NCBI GenBank assembly: GCA_964501535.1 | Contig: CAZCSV010000002.1 | Location: 511,075 to 575,074, forward strand | Source: FEN-1279 sp964501535 | Lineage (GTDB): Bacteria; Bacteroidota; Ignavibacteria; Tepidaquicellales; Tepidaquicellaceae | Length of the DNA stretch: 64,000 bases | Direction of reading: 5' to 3' | Part shown: positions 43,243 to 52,855 of the stretch, piece by piece | Position numbering within the stretch: the stretch's first letter is position 1 | Layout of the letters: each line of letters opens with the position of its first letter | Position numbers and translations under genes: made by a program | The notes under the pieces: model-generated | Database searches by the model: none | What the model was told of the DNA's origin: nothing | Seen by the model: only the letters and a program-made list of their open reading frames with translations

Positions 43243-45630
43243 ATGTCTAATTTTAAAAATTTGCTTTTATCTGTTTTGATTGTTTTACTATCTTTTGCAA
43301 GTATTGCATTTGCACAGAAAAACAACGGAGCGGAAAAATATTCACAGGTGAGAATATCGGTTACTTCGGACGGTGATTTTAAAAAAATACAGGATGCCGG
43401 ATTATTTTTTGACGGAGGTACTTATAAAAAAGGATTGTATTTCGAAACTTGGTTATCAGAGAGCGAAATTAAAATGCTGAATAATTCAGGATTACCATAT
43501 CAGATAATGGTTGATGATTGGATGGCTTATTATGATAAAATGCAAAGAAATTCAAACGTCTCGCATAACGTGACTCTGACAGATGCATATACGATTTATC
43601 ATAGTATTCACGGTACTATGGGAGGGCATCTGAAATGGGAAGAAGCCATTGCTAAACTTGATTCGATGAGACTGCAGTATCCGACTTTAATCTCGACAAA
43701 GTTTTCAATAGGTAATTCATATGAAAACAGACCGATGTGGACGGTCAGAGTAACAAAGAATCCTGATGCCCCGACAGGAAGACCCGAGATTTGGCTGAAC
43801 GGTGTTACACATGCCCGCGAACCGATGGGTATGATGAATATATTTTATTATCTCTACTGGTTGTTCGAGAACTATAACATAGACCCTGTTGCAACATATA
43901 TCCTCAACAATCGTGAAATATATTTTACTCCGTTTATAAATCCGGATGGTTATTATTATAATCAGACAACCAATCCTAATGGCGGTGGAATGTGGCGAAA
44001 AAACAGGCAGCCATACGGCAGTGCTATCGGTACAGATTTGAACAGGAATTTCGGTACTTATAATTTCTGGAATTCTACAAACGGAGGTTCATCCACTTCA
44101 CCTTCATCGGATACTTACAGAGGTCCTTATCCTTTCTCTGGAAAAGAAGATTCGCTGTGGAAAGTTTTTGTAAATTCAAGAAATTTTAAAACAACGCTTG
44201 ATTATCATACTCATGGAAATTTGCTGATTAAACCATATGCTTGGTGTGACCCTATCCCTACACCTGACGATGCTGTATTTAACGAAATGGGTGCTGAATG
44301 TATTTCGGAAAATCACTATACTTTTGGTACTCCTTACCAAACCGTTGGATATTATGTAAGAGGAGGTGACCTTGACTGGATGTATAGTACTGATTCAACT
44401 GGGCATAGCAATCACATCTTTTCTATGACTCCTGAAATTGGAAACACCGGAGTATTTTGGGCTGCATATAATGATATTATTCCTTTTTCAAAGGATTGTA
44501 TGTATATGAACATTTATATGTCTTTGGTTGCAGGTCCGTATGCAGGTTTGAAAACAGCAACATTAAACAAACAAACATATGCTCAAAACGAATCGGGTAC
44601 TTTCAAGGTTGTTTTTAGAAATAAAGGATTAGCTACTGCAACAAACGTAAAAGTCCAGTGGACTCCCTTAAATACCTATGTGACCATTCCGGTTCAGGTT
44701 TATACTAAAGCAACAATGAATTCGAGAACATCAGACAGTACTACATTTAATTTCACCGTGTCAGGCTCCTGCCCGAATAATTACGGCATCCCAACGAGAT
44801 TAAAAATTATGCAAAACGATACTGTAACGTTATACAATAAATTGCATTATATCCTTGTTGGAAACGGAACGGCTATTCTGCTCGATAGTGCGGAAAACGG
44901 ATTTAATAACTGGACTACAAGCAATACGTGGGCTGTTACGACTTCACAGTACCATTCGCCTACACATTCGTTTACGGACAGCCCTTCGGGAAATTATTCG
45001 AGTAATGCTAATAATTCCATGACACTTAACTTCCCGCTAAATACATCGGGAACTCCTGTAGTATTTCTTTCATTCTGGCACAGGTATTATACTGAAGCTG
45101 GATATGATTTCTGCAGGCTGGAAGTGTCGAGCAACAACGGAACCAACTGGTCTGAAGTTACATCTTATAACGGTAATATGCAGACCTGGACTTATCAGTC
45201 ATTTGATATTACTTCATTCACTAACAGTTCTGCGAATGTAAGAATCAGATTCAGACTCACAAGCGATGGAAGCTTGAACTACGACGGCTGGTATGTGGAT
45301 GATATTAAAATAACGGGTTATCAGAGCATTCCGACGGGTATCGGAAATAATTGGAATGTTACACCGAATAAGTTCGCTCTGGAACAGAATTTCCCGAATC
45401 CGTTTAATCCTACTACACAGATAAATTATTCCGTTGCTAAGGAAGGATTGGTAAGAATTACAATTTTCGACCTCCTTGGCAGGGAAGTGAAAACGTTGGT
45501 TAACGAAGTCAAAGCACCGGGATACTATGCCGTGGATTTCGACGGTACGAGCCTTTCAAGCGGTATGTATTTCTATAAAATGGAAGGCAACGGATTTGTT
45601 GACACGAAAAAAATGATGCTTGTTAAATAA
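43243..45630 (+). CDS. Secreted M14 zinc carboxypeptidase with T9SS sorting domain
   Basis: 795 aa. Signal peptide (about 1-24, ending AFAQ); an N-terminal region (25-130); M14 catalytic domain (about 130-440) with zinc ligands in NGVTHAREPMGMMN (His190, Glu193), GTDLNRNFG, the third ligand in TLDYHTHGNLLIKPYAW, and the catalytic Glu in FSMTPEIGN. Then comes a beta-sandwich (about 450-545), a MAM/jelly-roll-like module (NGWYVDDIKI type, YDGWYVDDIKITGY, about 550-690), and a T9SS type A domain (LEQNFPNPFNPTTQINYSV ... DTKKMMLVK). Likely an exported carboxypeptidase that trims peptides released by the M1 enzymes. Confidence 0.94.
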   Translation: MSNFKNLLLSVLIVLLSFASIAFAQKNNGAEKYSQVRISVTSDGDFKKIQDAGLFFDGGTYKKGLYFETWLSESEIKMLNNSGLPYQIMVDDWMAYYDKMQRNSNVSHNVTLTDAYTIYHSIHGTMGGHLKWEEAIAKLDSMRLQYPTLISTKFSIGNSYENRPMWTVRVTKNPDAPTGRPEIWLNGVTHAREPMGMMNIFYYLYWLFENYNIDPVATYILNNREIYFTPFINPDGYYYNQTTNPNGGGMWRKNRQPYGSAIGTDLNRNFGTYNFWNSTNGGSSTSPSSDTYRGPYPFSGKEDSLWKVFVNSRNFKTTLDYHTHGNLLIKPYAWCDPIPTPDDAVFNEMGAECISENHYTFGTPYQTVGYYVRGGDLDWMYSTDSTGHSNHIFSMTPEIGNTGVFWAAYNDIIPFSKDCMYMNIYMSLVAGPYAGLKTATLNKQTYAQNESGTFKVVFRNKGLATATNVKVQWTPLNTYVTIPVQVYTKATMNSRTSDSTTFNFTVSGSCPNNYGIPTRLKIMQNDTVTLYNKLHYILVGNGTAILLDSAENGFNNWTTSNTWAVTTSQYHSPTHSFTDSPSGNYSSNANNSMTLNFPLNTSGTPVVFLSFWHRYYTEAGYDFCRLEVSSNNGTNWSEVTSYNGNMQTWTYQSFDITSFTNSSANVRIRFRLTSDGSLNYDGWYVDDIKITGYQSIPTGIGNNWNVTPNKFALEQNFPNPFNPTTQINYSVAKEGLVRITIFDLLGREVKTLVNEVKAPGYYAVDFDGTSLSSGMYFYKMEGNGFVDTKKMMLVK

Positions 45631-45659
45631 TAATCGTAAATTAAAATTTATAATTCATT

Positions 45660-45691
45660 CGTTCCCGTGCTTGTGTGCGGGAACGTTTTTT
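45660..45691 (+). terminator. Rho-independent terminator
   Basis: CGTTCCCG and CGGGAACG form a perfect 8-bp stem with a 10-base loop followed by six T. It ends the M14 carboxypeptidase transcript. Confidence 0.92.
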
Positions 45692-45710
45692 ATTTTAAAA
45701 TCTCGGATAA

Positions 45711-47276
45711 ATGAAAATATTATTTGTTAATTCGAAAGTCTGGAAAAAAGAAAATGAATTTTTCGATGCGGTTGGCTTTGACGATAAAATCGGAAAAATA
45801 ATTTTTGCGGGCTTTAGGATTAATGCTAATGAAAAAGAATATGATGATGTCGTTGATTTGAAAGGAAAACTCGTTTTACCCGCTTTTACTGACGGGCACT
45901 GCCACCTTGTTAAAGGTTCGCTTGTGAATTTCTCGGAAATAAATCTCCGCAATGCCTCAACAGTAAAGGATTTTGACGAGCAGATAAATAATTATAAGAA
46001 AAATCTAAAAAAAAATGAATGGATTGTCGGAGGAAATTTTTCCGAAACAAATTTTAAAGATAAATTTAAACTCGATAAATATTTCCTCGATAATATTTGT
46101 CCTGACACACCAATGATTCTTTCACGCCTCGATTTGCACTCCGCGTTTCTGAATTCAAAAGCTATTGAACTTAGCGGAATGAAAAATAAAATTACCGAGT
46201 TCGGATTGAGCGAAATTATCTGCGATGAAAAAGGCGAACTGACGGGCGAAGTGAAAGAAAGAGCAAGATTTTTTGCTCTGGATTTTGTCCCGAAAAAGTC
46301 AACTGAACAGCTTGCCGGAATTGTAAAAAATGAAATATCGAGAATGAATTCACTTGGTATTGCTTCCATATCGGATGTTACCTGGGATGATGAGCTCGAT
46401 ATTTACAGTTACATGCTCGGCAGAGGCGAAATGAATCTGAAAATAAATTCTATGCTAAGATTTCAATACTTTCCCGAAATTGAAAAAATAAGAAAGAAAT
46501 TTTTCCCTTTTAAAGAATTTATCCGAATAAATACTTTCAAGGAGTTTTACGACGGCTCGCTTTCGAGCGAAGCGGCATACTTTTGTGAAAAATATAAAGG
46601 AAAAAATCACAACGGTATAAAAACGAATTTTATTGAAAGCGGGGAATTTGAAAAATTAGCTGTCGAAATTGACAAAGCAGGCTACCAGCTTGCTGTCCAC
46701 GCAATAGGGGATAAAGCCGTGAGAGAACTTCTTGATTTCAACGAGAGATTAATTCGTGTAAATGGTCCCCGCGAGCGAAGATTCCGTATCGAGCACGCTC
46801 AGCATATTAAGAAATCGGATTTAATAAGATTTAAAGACTTAAATATCGTTACTTCCGTTCAGCCGTCGCATCTTTATGTGGACGCAAAGGTTGCATCGGA
46901 AATTTTAAATGACTCTGATACTACCCACGTATATAAAAAATTATTTGATATGGATTTAGTCGTGAACTTCGGGACTGATTTTCCCGTAGCGTCCGAAAAT
47001 CCCTTTGATACTATTTATTATGCAATGACTCGCGAAGCAAACGGCTTTCCCGAAGGTTTTAACAGAGAATATTCCATTGATTTGATAAACTGCCTGCATG
47101 CGTATACAATAAATAACGCCTATGCAAGTTATCAGGAAAAAGAAAAAGGGAGTATTGAAGTTGGTAAATATGCAGATTTAATCGTGGTCGACAGGGATTT
47201 GTTTTCAATCACCCCGAAAGAAATAAAGGAGACAAAAGTCCTGATGACTTATCTGAACGGGAAAAGAGTATATTAA
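45711..47276 (+). CDS. Amidohydrolase, YtcJ-like
   Basis: 521 aa metal-dependent hydrolase of the amidohydrolase superfamily (YtcJ/N-substituted formamide deformylase branch). Visible: the beta-sandwich flanks with KLVLPAFTDGHCHLVKG (HxH metal motif), the DGSLSSEAAYFCEKY block typical of YtcJ, LAVHAIGDKAVRELL with the third His, RIEHAQHI with the fourth, and VNFGTDFPVASENPFD with the catalytic Asp. No signal peptide, so cytoplasmic. The substrate is unknown; the family acts on N-acyl and imide bonds. It lies downstream of the secreted peptidases and converges on a lipoprotein gene. Confidence 0.93.
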   Translation: MKILFVNSKVWKKENEFFDAVGFDDKIGKIIFAGFRINANEKEYDDVVDLKGKLVLPAFTDGHCHLVKGSLVNFSEINLRNASTVKDFDEQINNYKKNLKKNEWIVGGNFSETNFKDKFKLDKYFLDNICPDTPMILSRLDLHSAFLNSKAIELSGMKNKITEFGLSEIICDEKGELTGEVKERARFFALDFVPKKSTEQLAGIVKNEISRMNSLGIASISDVTWDDELDIYSYMLGRGEMNLKINSMLRFQYFPEIEKIRKKFFPFKEFIRINTFKEFYDGSLSSEAAYFCEKYKGKNHNGIKTNFIESGEFEKLAVEIDKAGYQLAVHAIGDKAVRELLDFNERLIRVNGPRERRFRIEHAQHIKKSDLIRFKDLNIVTSVQPSHLYVDAKVASEILNDSDTTHVYKKLFDMDLVVNFGTDFPVASENPFDTIYYAMTREANGFPEGFNREYSIDLINCLHAYTINNAYASYQEKEKGSIEVGKYADLIVVDRDLFSITPKEIKETKVLMTYLNGKRVY

Positions 47277-47286
47277 AATTACTGAA

Positions 47287-47976
47287 TCACTTCTTCATTT
47301 CAGCTTCCAGCGTTATTTTTGTGGTATCTGTCATCATTTTGTCCATGTCAAATTCCCATGTAAGTGTTTTACCGCTTTTCTTCATAGCATTTGTGGAAGT
47401 GATGCTGAAGGGGAATGTGATTTTGAACGTCATTTTCTGGTCTTTAAAAAAAGCCGAAAGTGAATTTGACATGCTTTTATTTGTGTCGCCGGTTTCGAAT
47501 TTCTCGATAGCGTAATTGAAATAATATTTGTTGCCTTTTCCTTTAAAGCTGATTTCTGTTTTGCTTTTTCCGAAAGTATTCTCTTTGTCCTCCAGGCTCT
47601 GAATCGTTTCCGATAATTTTTCGATGTTATCGAAAGTATAATCTATGTATAAATTCATCGAGGAGTCGGGATTCATCTTGGCTTTTATGTCTTTAATATT
47701 GATACCATCGATTTTCCTGTAATTTTTTTTGATATCTTTCGTAAACATATCTTCATTGTATATCGAATCTATTATCGATTGTCCTTTAGTCGAATCAAAA
47801 GCCATCGCCGTGCTTTTCAGGAAATCGAAAAACTCCCTGGTGTAATGTGCCGTCATAAGCTCCTTTCCCGAGCCGTCTTCGTTTATTCTTATTGTTCTTT
47901 CTATGCTTATGCAGGAGGAAAAAATAATTGCAGTAAAAATTAAGATTAATATTTTATGTAAAGTAATATTTTTCAT
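47287..47976 (-). CDS. Hypothetical lipoprotein
   Basis: 229 aa with a lipoprotein signal peptide (MKNITLHKILILIFTAIIFS then SC; Cys at about 22). The mature start SIERTIRINEDGSGKELMTAHY is a pattern seen in lipoproteins of Bacteroidota that begin with a short beta hairpin; the rest (FDSTKGQSIIDSIY, AKMNPDSSMNLYIDYTFDN) has no named domain. Envelope location is likely; the function is unknown. It stands alone between a convergent amidohydrolase gene and a divergent M1 peptidase gene. Confidence 0.8.
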   Translation of the reverse strand: MKNITLHKILILIFTAIIFSSCISIERTIRINEDGSGKELMTAHYTREFFDFLKSTAMAFDSTKGQSIIDSIYNEDMFTKDIKKNYRKIDGINIKDIKAKMNPDSSMNLYIDYTFDNIEKLSETIQSLEDKENTFGKSKTEISFKGKGNKYYFNYAIEKFETGDTNKSMSNSLSAFFKDQKMTFKITFPFSITSTNAMKKSGKTLTWEFDMDKMMTDTTKITLEAEMKK

Positions 47977-48114
47977 AAGAGTGTGTTTTATTTATTTTCG
48001 GTTTAAACTTACATAATAAAATCGAATAATAAAATTCCATTTTTATTTATAATGTTTACATATATCTTTGAGTATCCGAAACAGATAATGAATAAACCAA
48101 AGTTTGTAATATTT

Positions 48115-49920
48115 ATGAAAAAAACATCACCATTCTTAATAGCGCTTTTTATTTATGCCCTGATTATCGCATCCTGCTCGTTTACCGTGAAGACTATTTT
48201 AGCGAACGTTAATAAAAACAACCTGAAGAGAATCGAATACTATGTTATGTCAAAATATTTCGAGCATCAGATTGGCATTCCCGAAAGGAAAGAAGACCCG
48301 AGAATAGTTGCTCGGCAGAACCTCTACGATGTGACTGCGTGCGGTCTTGATTTGTCATTCGACTTCGATGAGAAAATGCTGTACGGAAATGTTACGCTTT
48401 CAGCACAATCGCTTTCGGATACTCTGAACGAGATATACCTGAATCTGTACGGGAATATGGATGTGAAAAGCCTGAAAATGAACGATGAGGAAATCGCATT
48501 CTCCCGTGACGTGAACCTGCCGAAATTAAAGGACAAAAAAATCGATGATGACACGTATAAGAATTATATTGTGATAAATTCAAAAGGGAAATTGAAAAAG
48601 AATGATTACTTTACTCTGAATATTAATTATTCCGGAAAACCCTATCATACCGGCTTTGATTCATTCACTTTTAAGAAAATAAAAGGAAAGAAAGTAATAT
48701 ATTCTCTGAGCGAGCCGACATTTGCTCCTACATGGTATCCGTGCAAGGATATTCTGACGGATAAATTCATTTGCAATATGAATATTACTGTGCCTGCAGG
48801 GATATTCGCCGCTTCCAACGGATTGCTGACAGAGGTCAAAAAAGATTCGGATGGAAATGACATATACTGTTGGAAGTCATCATACCCTATTGCTACTTAT
48901 TTGGTGTCCTTAGCCGTTGCAAAGTATGACCATTGGAATGATTACTATTATTCTATCGATAGTTCAGTCAAAATGCCCGTGGATTATTATTCATTTCCTG
49001 AATATACTGTAAAAGCAAAAAAAGACTGGAAAAAAACTCCCGAGATGTTAAAATATTTTTCGAATATCATCGGGGAATACCCTTTCATAAACGAAAAATA
49101 CGGTATGGCGATGTTCGGCTGGACTTCCGGTGCTATGGAGCATCAGACGCTTACCAGTATGGGCTATTCGCTGGTTACTGGAGGCGGAAGGTGCGAGGAT
49201 ATTGTTGCCCACGAACTTGCGCATCAGTGGTACGGTAATGCTGTCACTCCCGAATCGTGGAAGGATATTTGGCTGAATGAGGGCTTCGCAACGTATATGG
49301 AAGCTCTGTGGACCGCATATAGTAAGGAAAGGAAACTTAAAGATGTTATGTCGGAAAAAGATTTCGGTGTGTTTTTGGGCACAGTTTATGACCCCGAAGG
49401 TTTTATTTTGAATACTACGGTATATCAGAAAGGTGCTTGGTGCCTTCATATGCTGAGGGGAAGTCTGGGAGACAGTGTGTTCTTCGAAATTATGCGAAAA
49501 TATTATGATACATATAAATATAAGAATGCAAGTACGGAAGATTTTAAAACGGTTTGTGAAAAAACTTCCGGGAAAAACTTAACCGATTTCTTTGACCAGT
49601 GGATATATAAGGGCAAGGGGAGACCTGTTTATGAATATTCATATAAAGCTGATAATTTTATGGGTGATAATATCGACAGCCTCTTCACTCTGCGTCTGAA
49701 TATCGTGCAAACGCAGACCGACTGGGAAGTTTATAAAATGCCTGTAAAAATTACCGTTATTACGGATAATGGGGATAAAGAGTTTACCGTTTTTAATTTT
49801 AAGAAGAAACAACAGTTCGAGCATCCCGTTAAGGGAAAAATTCTCGATGTAATAATCGATAAAGATAACTGGATTCTGAAAGAATTAAAGAAGGTCCCGT
49901 ATAAGGAACTGTATGAATAA
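48115..49920 (+). CDS. M1 family metallopeptidase lipoprotein
   Basis: 601 aa from this start. Two in-frame ATGs precede (48052, 48088), but the signal region MKKTSPFLIALFIYALIIASC begins at 48115 and its lipobox IASC fits best there. The catalytic motif is AHELAHQWYGNAV (His366, Glu367, His370) with NEGFATYMEALW, and GAMEHQT as the exopeptidase block. Compared with the other two M1 proteins in the window it lacks the T9SS sorting domain and is instead lipid-anchored, so it probably works at the membrane surface in the periplasm or on the outer membrane. It has its own divergent promoter and a shared terminator at 49962. Confidence 0.92.
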   Translation: MKKTSPFLIALFIYALIIASCSFTVKTILANVNKNNLKRIEYYVMSKYFEHQIGIPERKEDPRIVARQNLYDVTACGLDLSFDFDEKMLYGNVTLSAQSLSDTLNEIYLNLYGNMDVKSLKMNDEEIAFSRDVNLPKLKDKKIDDDTYKNYIVINSKGKLKKNDYFTLNINYSGKPYHTGFDSFTFKKIKGKKVIYSLSEPTFAPTWYPCKDILTDKFICNMNITVPAGIFAASNGLLTEVKKDSDGNDIYCWKSSYPIATYLVSLAVAKYDHWNDYYYSIDSSVKMPVDYYSFPEYTVKAKKDWKKTPEMLKYFSNIIGEYPFINEKYGMAMFGWTSGAMEHQTLTSMGYSLVTGGGRCEDIVAHELAHQWYGNAVTPESWKDIWLNEGFATYMEALWTAYSKERKLKDVMSEKDFGVFLGTVYDPEGFILNTTVYQKGAWCLHMLRGSLGDSVFFEIMRKYYDTYKYKNASTEDFKTVCEKTSGKNLTDFFDQWIYKGKGRPVYEYSYKADNFMGDNIDSLFTLRLNIVQTQTDWEVYKMPVKITVITDNGDKEFTVFNFKKKQQFEHPVKGKILDVIIDKDNWILKELKKVPYKELYE

Positions 49921-49961
49921 AATTGTTTATCGTCAGACTTAAAATGTTTTGTTAAAATAAA

Positions 49962-49991
49962 AAAGGCATTGTGTGGAAACACAATGCCTTT
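49962..49991. terminator. Bidirectional terminator
   Basis: AAAGGCATTGTGT and ACACAATGCCTTT form a perfect 13-bp stem with loop GGAA. T-rich flanks exist on both strands, so it can serve the rightward M1 peptidase gene and the leftward HU gene. Confidence 0.9.
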
Positions 49992-50012
49992 AAAAAAATG
50001 ACACTCTTAAAA

Positions 50013-50291
50013 TTACTTTTTGTTCACATACCCGGCGAATTCTTTGCCAGCTTTGAATTTCACAACTTTCTTTGCAGCAATGTCGATTACTTTCCCGGTT
50101 TGTGGATTGCGTCCTTTGCGGGCTTTCCTTTTTCCGACAGAAAATGTTCCAAAACCAACTAATCCGACTTTGTCACCTTTTTTCAATGCTTTCTTTATGA
50201 TTTCCATGATACTGTCAATAGCGGCTTTAGCAGTAACTTTTGTTACTTTTATGTCACCTGCTAATTTGTCAATAAGTTGTTCTTTGTTCAT
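50013..50291 (-). CDS. HU family DNA-binding protein
   Basis: 92 aa histone-like protein that bends and compacts DNA as a dimer. N-terminal helices (MNKEQLIDKLAGDIKVTKVT), the core GLVGFGTFSVGKRKARKGRNPQTG with the Pro that intercalates into DNA, and the C-terminal VVKFKAGKEFAGYVNKK match the HU/IHF pattern. The arm region is complete. Monocistronic with a bidirectional terminator. Confidence 0.96.
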   Translation of the reverse strand: MNKEQLIDKLAGDIKVTKVTAKAAIDSIMEIIKKALKKGDKVGLVGFGTFSVGKRKARKGRNPQTGKVIDIAAKKVVKFKAGKEFAGYVNKK

Positions 50292-50594
50292 ATATGATGA
50301 TTTAAAAGTTTAAAAAAGATATTCTTACAAATATAACATTGTATTTATTAAATAGCAATAATTAATTTATTATTCTTTAATAAAAATATCTTGTATCTCT
50401 TCCGCCGAAATCCTTAAAGATTAAGGCTGTCAAGAGTTTAAATTCTATTGCGATAATAGTCAATATCTTTATTTAAGTAACTTATTACTTAATGTTATCG
50501 GATAAATTGTAATTGACTTATACATAAATATTTATACGGAATTTGGAAAAAATATTTGATATTATAACGCATCGATAATTAATTATAATAAATT
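50292..50594. other. Divergent promoter region of HU and C1 peptidase genes
   Basis: AT-rich, no gene. It holds the perfect inverted repeat TTAAGTAA-CTTA-TTACTTAA at 50473-50492, a candidate operator. Other parts show no feature I can support. Confidence 0.6.
50473..50492. promoter_or_regulatory. Candidate operator palindrome
   Basis: TTAAGTAA and TTACTTAA are exact inverted repeats of 8 bp with a 4-base centre, midway between the divergent HU and C1 peptidase genes. No regulator is known. Confidence 0.4.
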
Positions 50595-51821
50595 ATGAAA
50601 AATTATTTTTCAGTTGTTATTATTCTGATACTTCTGTGCTCGAGCTCGGAAGCTCAGAATGAAAACCGCAACAAAGCTGTTTTTATAGAACCGAAAAGTG
50701 AGTTTTATGAGGAAATGTCGAATGAAATAAAACGCTTCAATACGCCCGAAAAAGAGATAAAGAAAGCCCTTAAGATGGATTTTACGGGAATGGATTTGCC
50801 GAAATCACTGGAAGAGTTTAAATATTTCTGGCATAATCCGACCGTGTCTCAGGGACAAACAGGTACTTGCTGGTCGTTCTCGACAACCTCTTATTTTGAA
50901 TCTGAAATTTACAGGATACATAAAAAGGAGATAAAGCTTTCTCCAATGTATACTGTATACTGGGAATACGTGGAAAAAACTCGCCGTTTTATAAAGGAAC
51001 GCGGAAACTCCGCATTCGCAGAAGGCTCTGAAGCAAATGCCGTTCCGCGAATCTGGAAAAAATACGGTGTCGTTCCGCTTGATTCTTATACGGGCCTGCT
51101 TCCCGGTCAGACTTTTCATGACCACAGCAGATTGATTTCTGAAATGCAGAGCTATCTTGAATTCGTTAAGAAAAATAATATGTGGAACGAGGAGGAAGCC
51201 GTTAATACGATAAAAGATATTTTGAATCACTATCTTGGCGAGCCTCCCGTAAAAGTGAAAGTTGATGGAAACGAATACACCCCGAAAGATTATTTCGAAA
51301 AGATAGTGAATCTTAAACTTGATGATTATATCGATGTGGTTTCATATATGCAGGAGCCGTTTTATAAAAAAGTTGAATATAAAGTAGTTGATAACTGGTG
51401 GCACAGCAAGGATTATTACAATGTACCTGTCGATGTATTTATGAATCTAATAAAAATGTCAATCAAAAACGGATATACGGTTGCAATCGGCGGTGATGTT
51501 TCGGAACCGGGTTATGATTCTCACGTAAAATGTGCAATAATTCCTACTTTCGATATTCCATCGGATTATATTGATGATTACTCAAGACAGTTTCGCTTTA
51601 CGAACCAGACTACGGGAGATGACCACGGACTGCATCTTGTCGGCTATACCGTAAAAAACGGTAAAGAATGGTTCTTAATAAAGGATTCGGGTGCGGGTTC
51701 AAAAAATGTCGAGCCAAAAGGATATTACTTTTATCATGAAGATTATATAAAATTAAAAATAATGGATTTCATGGTCCACAAAGATATGTTCAAAGTTCTG
51801 TTCGATAAATTTGAAAAATAA
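50595..51821 (+). CDS. Secreted C1 cysteine peptidase, bleomycin hydrolase-like
   Basis: 408 aa. Signal peptide (about 1-20, ending SEAQ) followed by a papain-fold peptidase of the C1B (PepC/bleomycin hydrolase) type: QGQTGTCWSFSTTSYFESEI with nucleophile Cys92, and the His block TGDDHGLHLVGYTV (His344). The usual Asn-Ser-Trp-Gly block is IKDSGAGSKN, so Asp stands where the catalytic Asn normally is and Trp is absent. Compared with cytosolic PepC this one is exported and shorter. It is followed 16 bp later by a DUF1028/T9SS gene. Confidence 0.85.
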   Translation: MKNYFSVVIILILLCSSSEAQNENRNKAVFIEPKSEFYEEMSNEIKRFNTPEKEIKKALKMDFTGMDLPKSLEEFKYFWHNPTVSQGQTGTCWSFSTTSYFESEIYRIHKKEIKLSPMYTVYWEYVEKTRRFIKERGNSAFAEGSEANAVPRIWKKYGVVPLDSYTGLLPGQTFHDHSRLISEMQSYLEFVKKNNMWNEEEAVNTIKDILNHYLGEPPVKVKVDGNEYTPKDYFEKIVNLKLDDYIDVVSYMQEPFYKKVEYKVVDNWWHSKDYYNVPVDVFMNLIKMSIKNGYTVAIGGDVSEPGYDSHVKCAIIPTFDIPSDYIDDYSRQFRFTNQTTGDDHGLHLVGYTVKNGKEWFLIKDSGAGSKNVEPKGYYFYHEDYIKLKIMDFMVHKDMFKVLFDKFEK

Positions 51822-51837
51822 GAAAATTAACAAAATT

Positions 51838-52845
51838 ATGAAAAACAAAATAACATATTTACTCTTCTGCATTTTATTTTCATTATTATATGTTGATGCA
51901 AATTCTCAAGATACTTTTTCGATAGTTGCGATTGACCCCGTAACTGGTCAGGTCGGAAGTGCCGGAGCATCGTGCGTTAACGATTGCACCATACTTTCGG
52001 ATGTCCATCCCGGTTGGGGGGTCGTTCATACCCAGGCCTCCTGGCTGCAGGCAAATTATAACTATGCAAGACAGTTGATGAACATGTACCTTCCTCCCCA
52101 GCAAATACTTGATTCGCTTGTAGCACACGATGCACAAAATAATCCTACCGTAAGGCAATATGGAATTATTGATTTGGTCGGTGGCGGAAGAACAGCGGCT
52201 TATACGGGTGTTAACTGTACAAATTGGAAAGGACATATTATAGGTCCCACCTATACAATACAGGGAAACATTTTACTTGGTCAGCATATTTTAGATTCCA
52301 TGCAGGCAAGGTTCAATAATACTCAGGGAACCCTCGCACAGAAATTAATGGCTTCACTTCATGGGGCAAAAGTCATAGGGGCGGATACAAGATGCGCTCC
52401 ATGGGGTACATCATCGAAATCGGCATTTATTAGGGTTGCAAACGTAGGCGATACAGCAGGACCTTTGTACCTGAATTTAAAAGTCCTGAATGCTCCTATA
52501 AACAGAGACCCTATAGATTCATTGCAGGTTTTGTTCAATAACTGGCTGACTGGTATTTACGGCTATTCCGGTGTAATACCCGAAAAGACTATATTGTATC
52601 AGAACTATCCGAATCCTTTCAATCCATCGACGAATTTTAAATTTCATTTGGACAAAAATTCTTTTGTCGTTTTAAAAATTTATAATCTTCTTGGTGAGGA
52701 AGTCGCGACTCTAATAAACTCGGATTTGAACGCAGGAATTTATGATTTTAAATGGGAACCGAACGGTCTTTCAAGCGGTATATATTATTACAGATTAATC
52801 GCGGAAGATTTCACAGATACTAAAAGAATGGTCTTAATTAAATAA
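51838..52845 (+). CDS. Secreted DUF1028 protein with T9SS sorting domain
   Basis: 335 aa. A start at 51811 would overlap the previous gene; ATG 51838 begins a clean signal peptide (MKNKITYLLFCILFSLLYVD). The DUF1028 domain spans about 25-240: FSIVAIDPVTGQVGSAGAS, HPGWGVVHTQASW and AAYTGVNCTNWKGHIIGP match this Ntn-hydrolase-like family of unknown reaction. A T9SS type A domain closes it (LYQNYPNPFNPSTNFKFHL ... DTKRMVLIK). DUF1028 proteins are often secreted together with peptidases, which fits the location. Confidence 0.9.
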   Translation: MKNKITYLLFCILFSLLYVDANSQDTFSIVAIDPVTGQVGSAGASCVNDCTILSDVHPGWGVVHTQASWLQANYNYARQLMNMYLPPQQILDSLVAHDAQNNPTVRQYGIIDLVGGGRTAAYTGVNCTNWKGHIIGPTYTIQGNILLGQHILDSMQARFNNTQGTLAQKLMASLHGAKVIGADTRCAPWGTSSKSAFIRVANVGDTAGPLYLNLKVLNAPINRDPIDSLQVLFNNWLTGIYGYSGVIPEKTILYQNYPNPFNPSTNFKFHLDKNSFVVLKIYNLLGEEVATLINSDLNAGIYDFKWEPNGLSSGIYYYRLIAEDFTDTKRMVLIK

Positions 52846-52855
52846 CGGAAATAAA

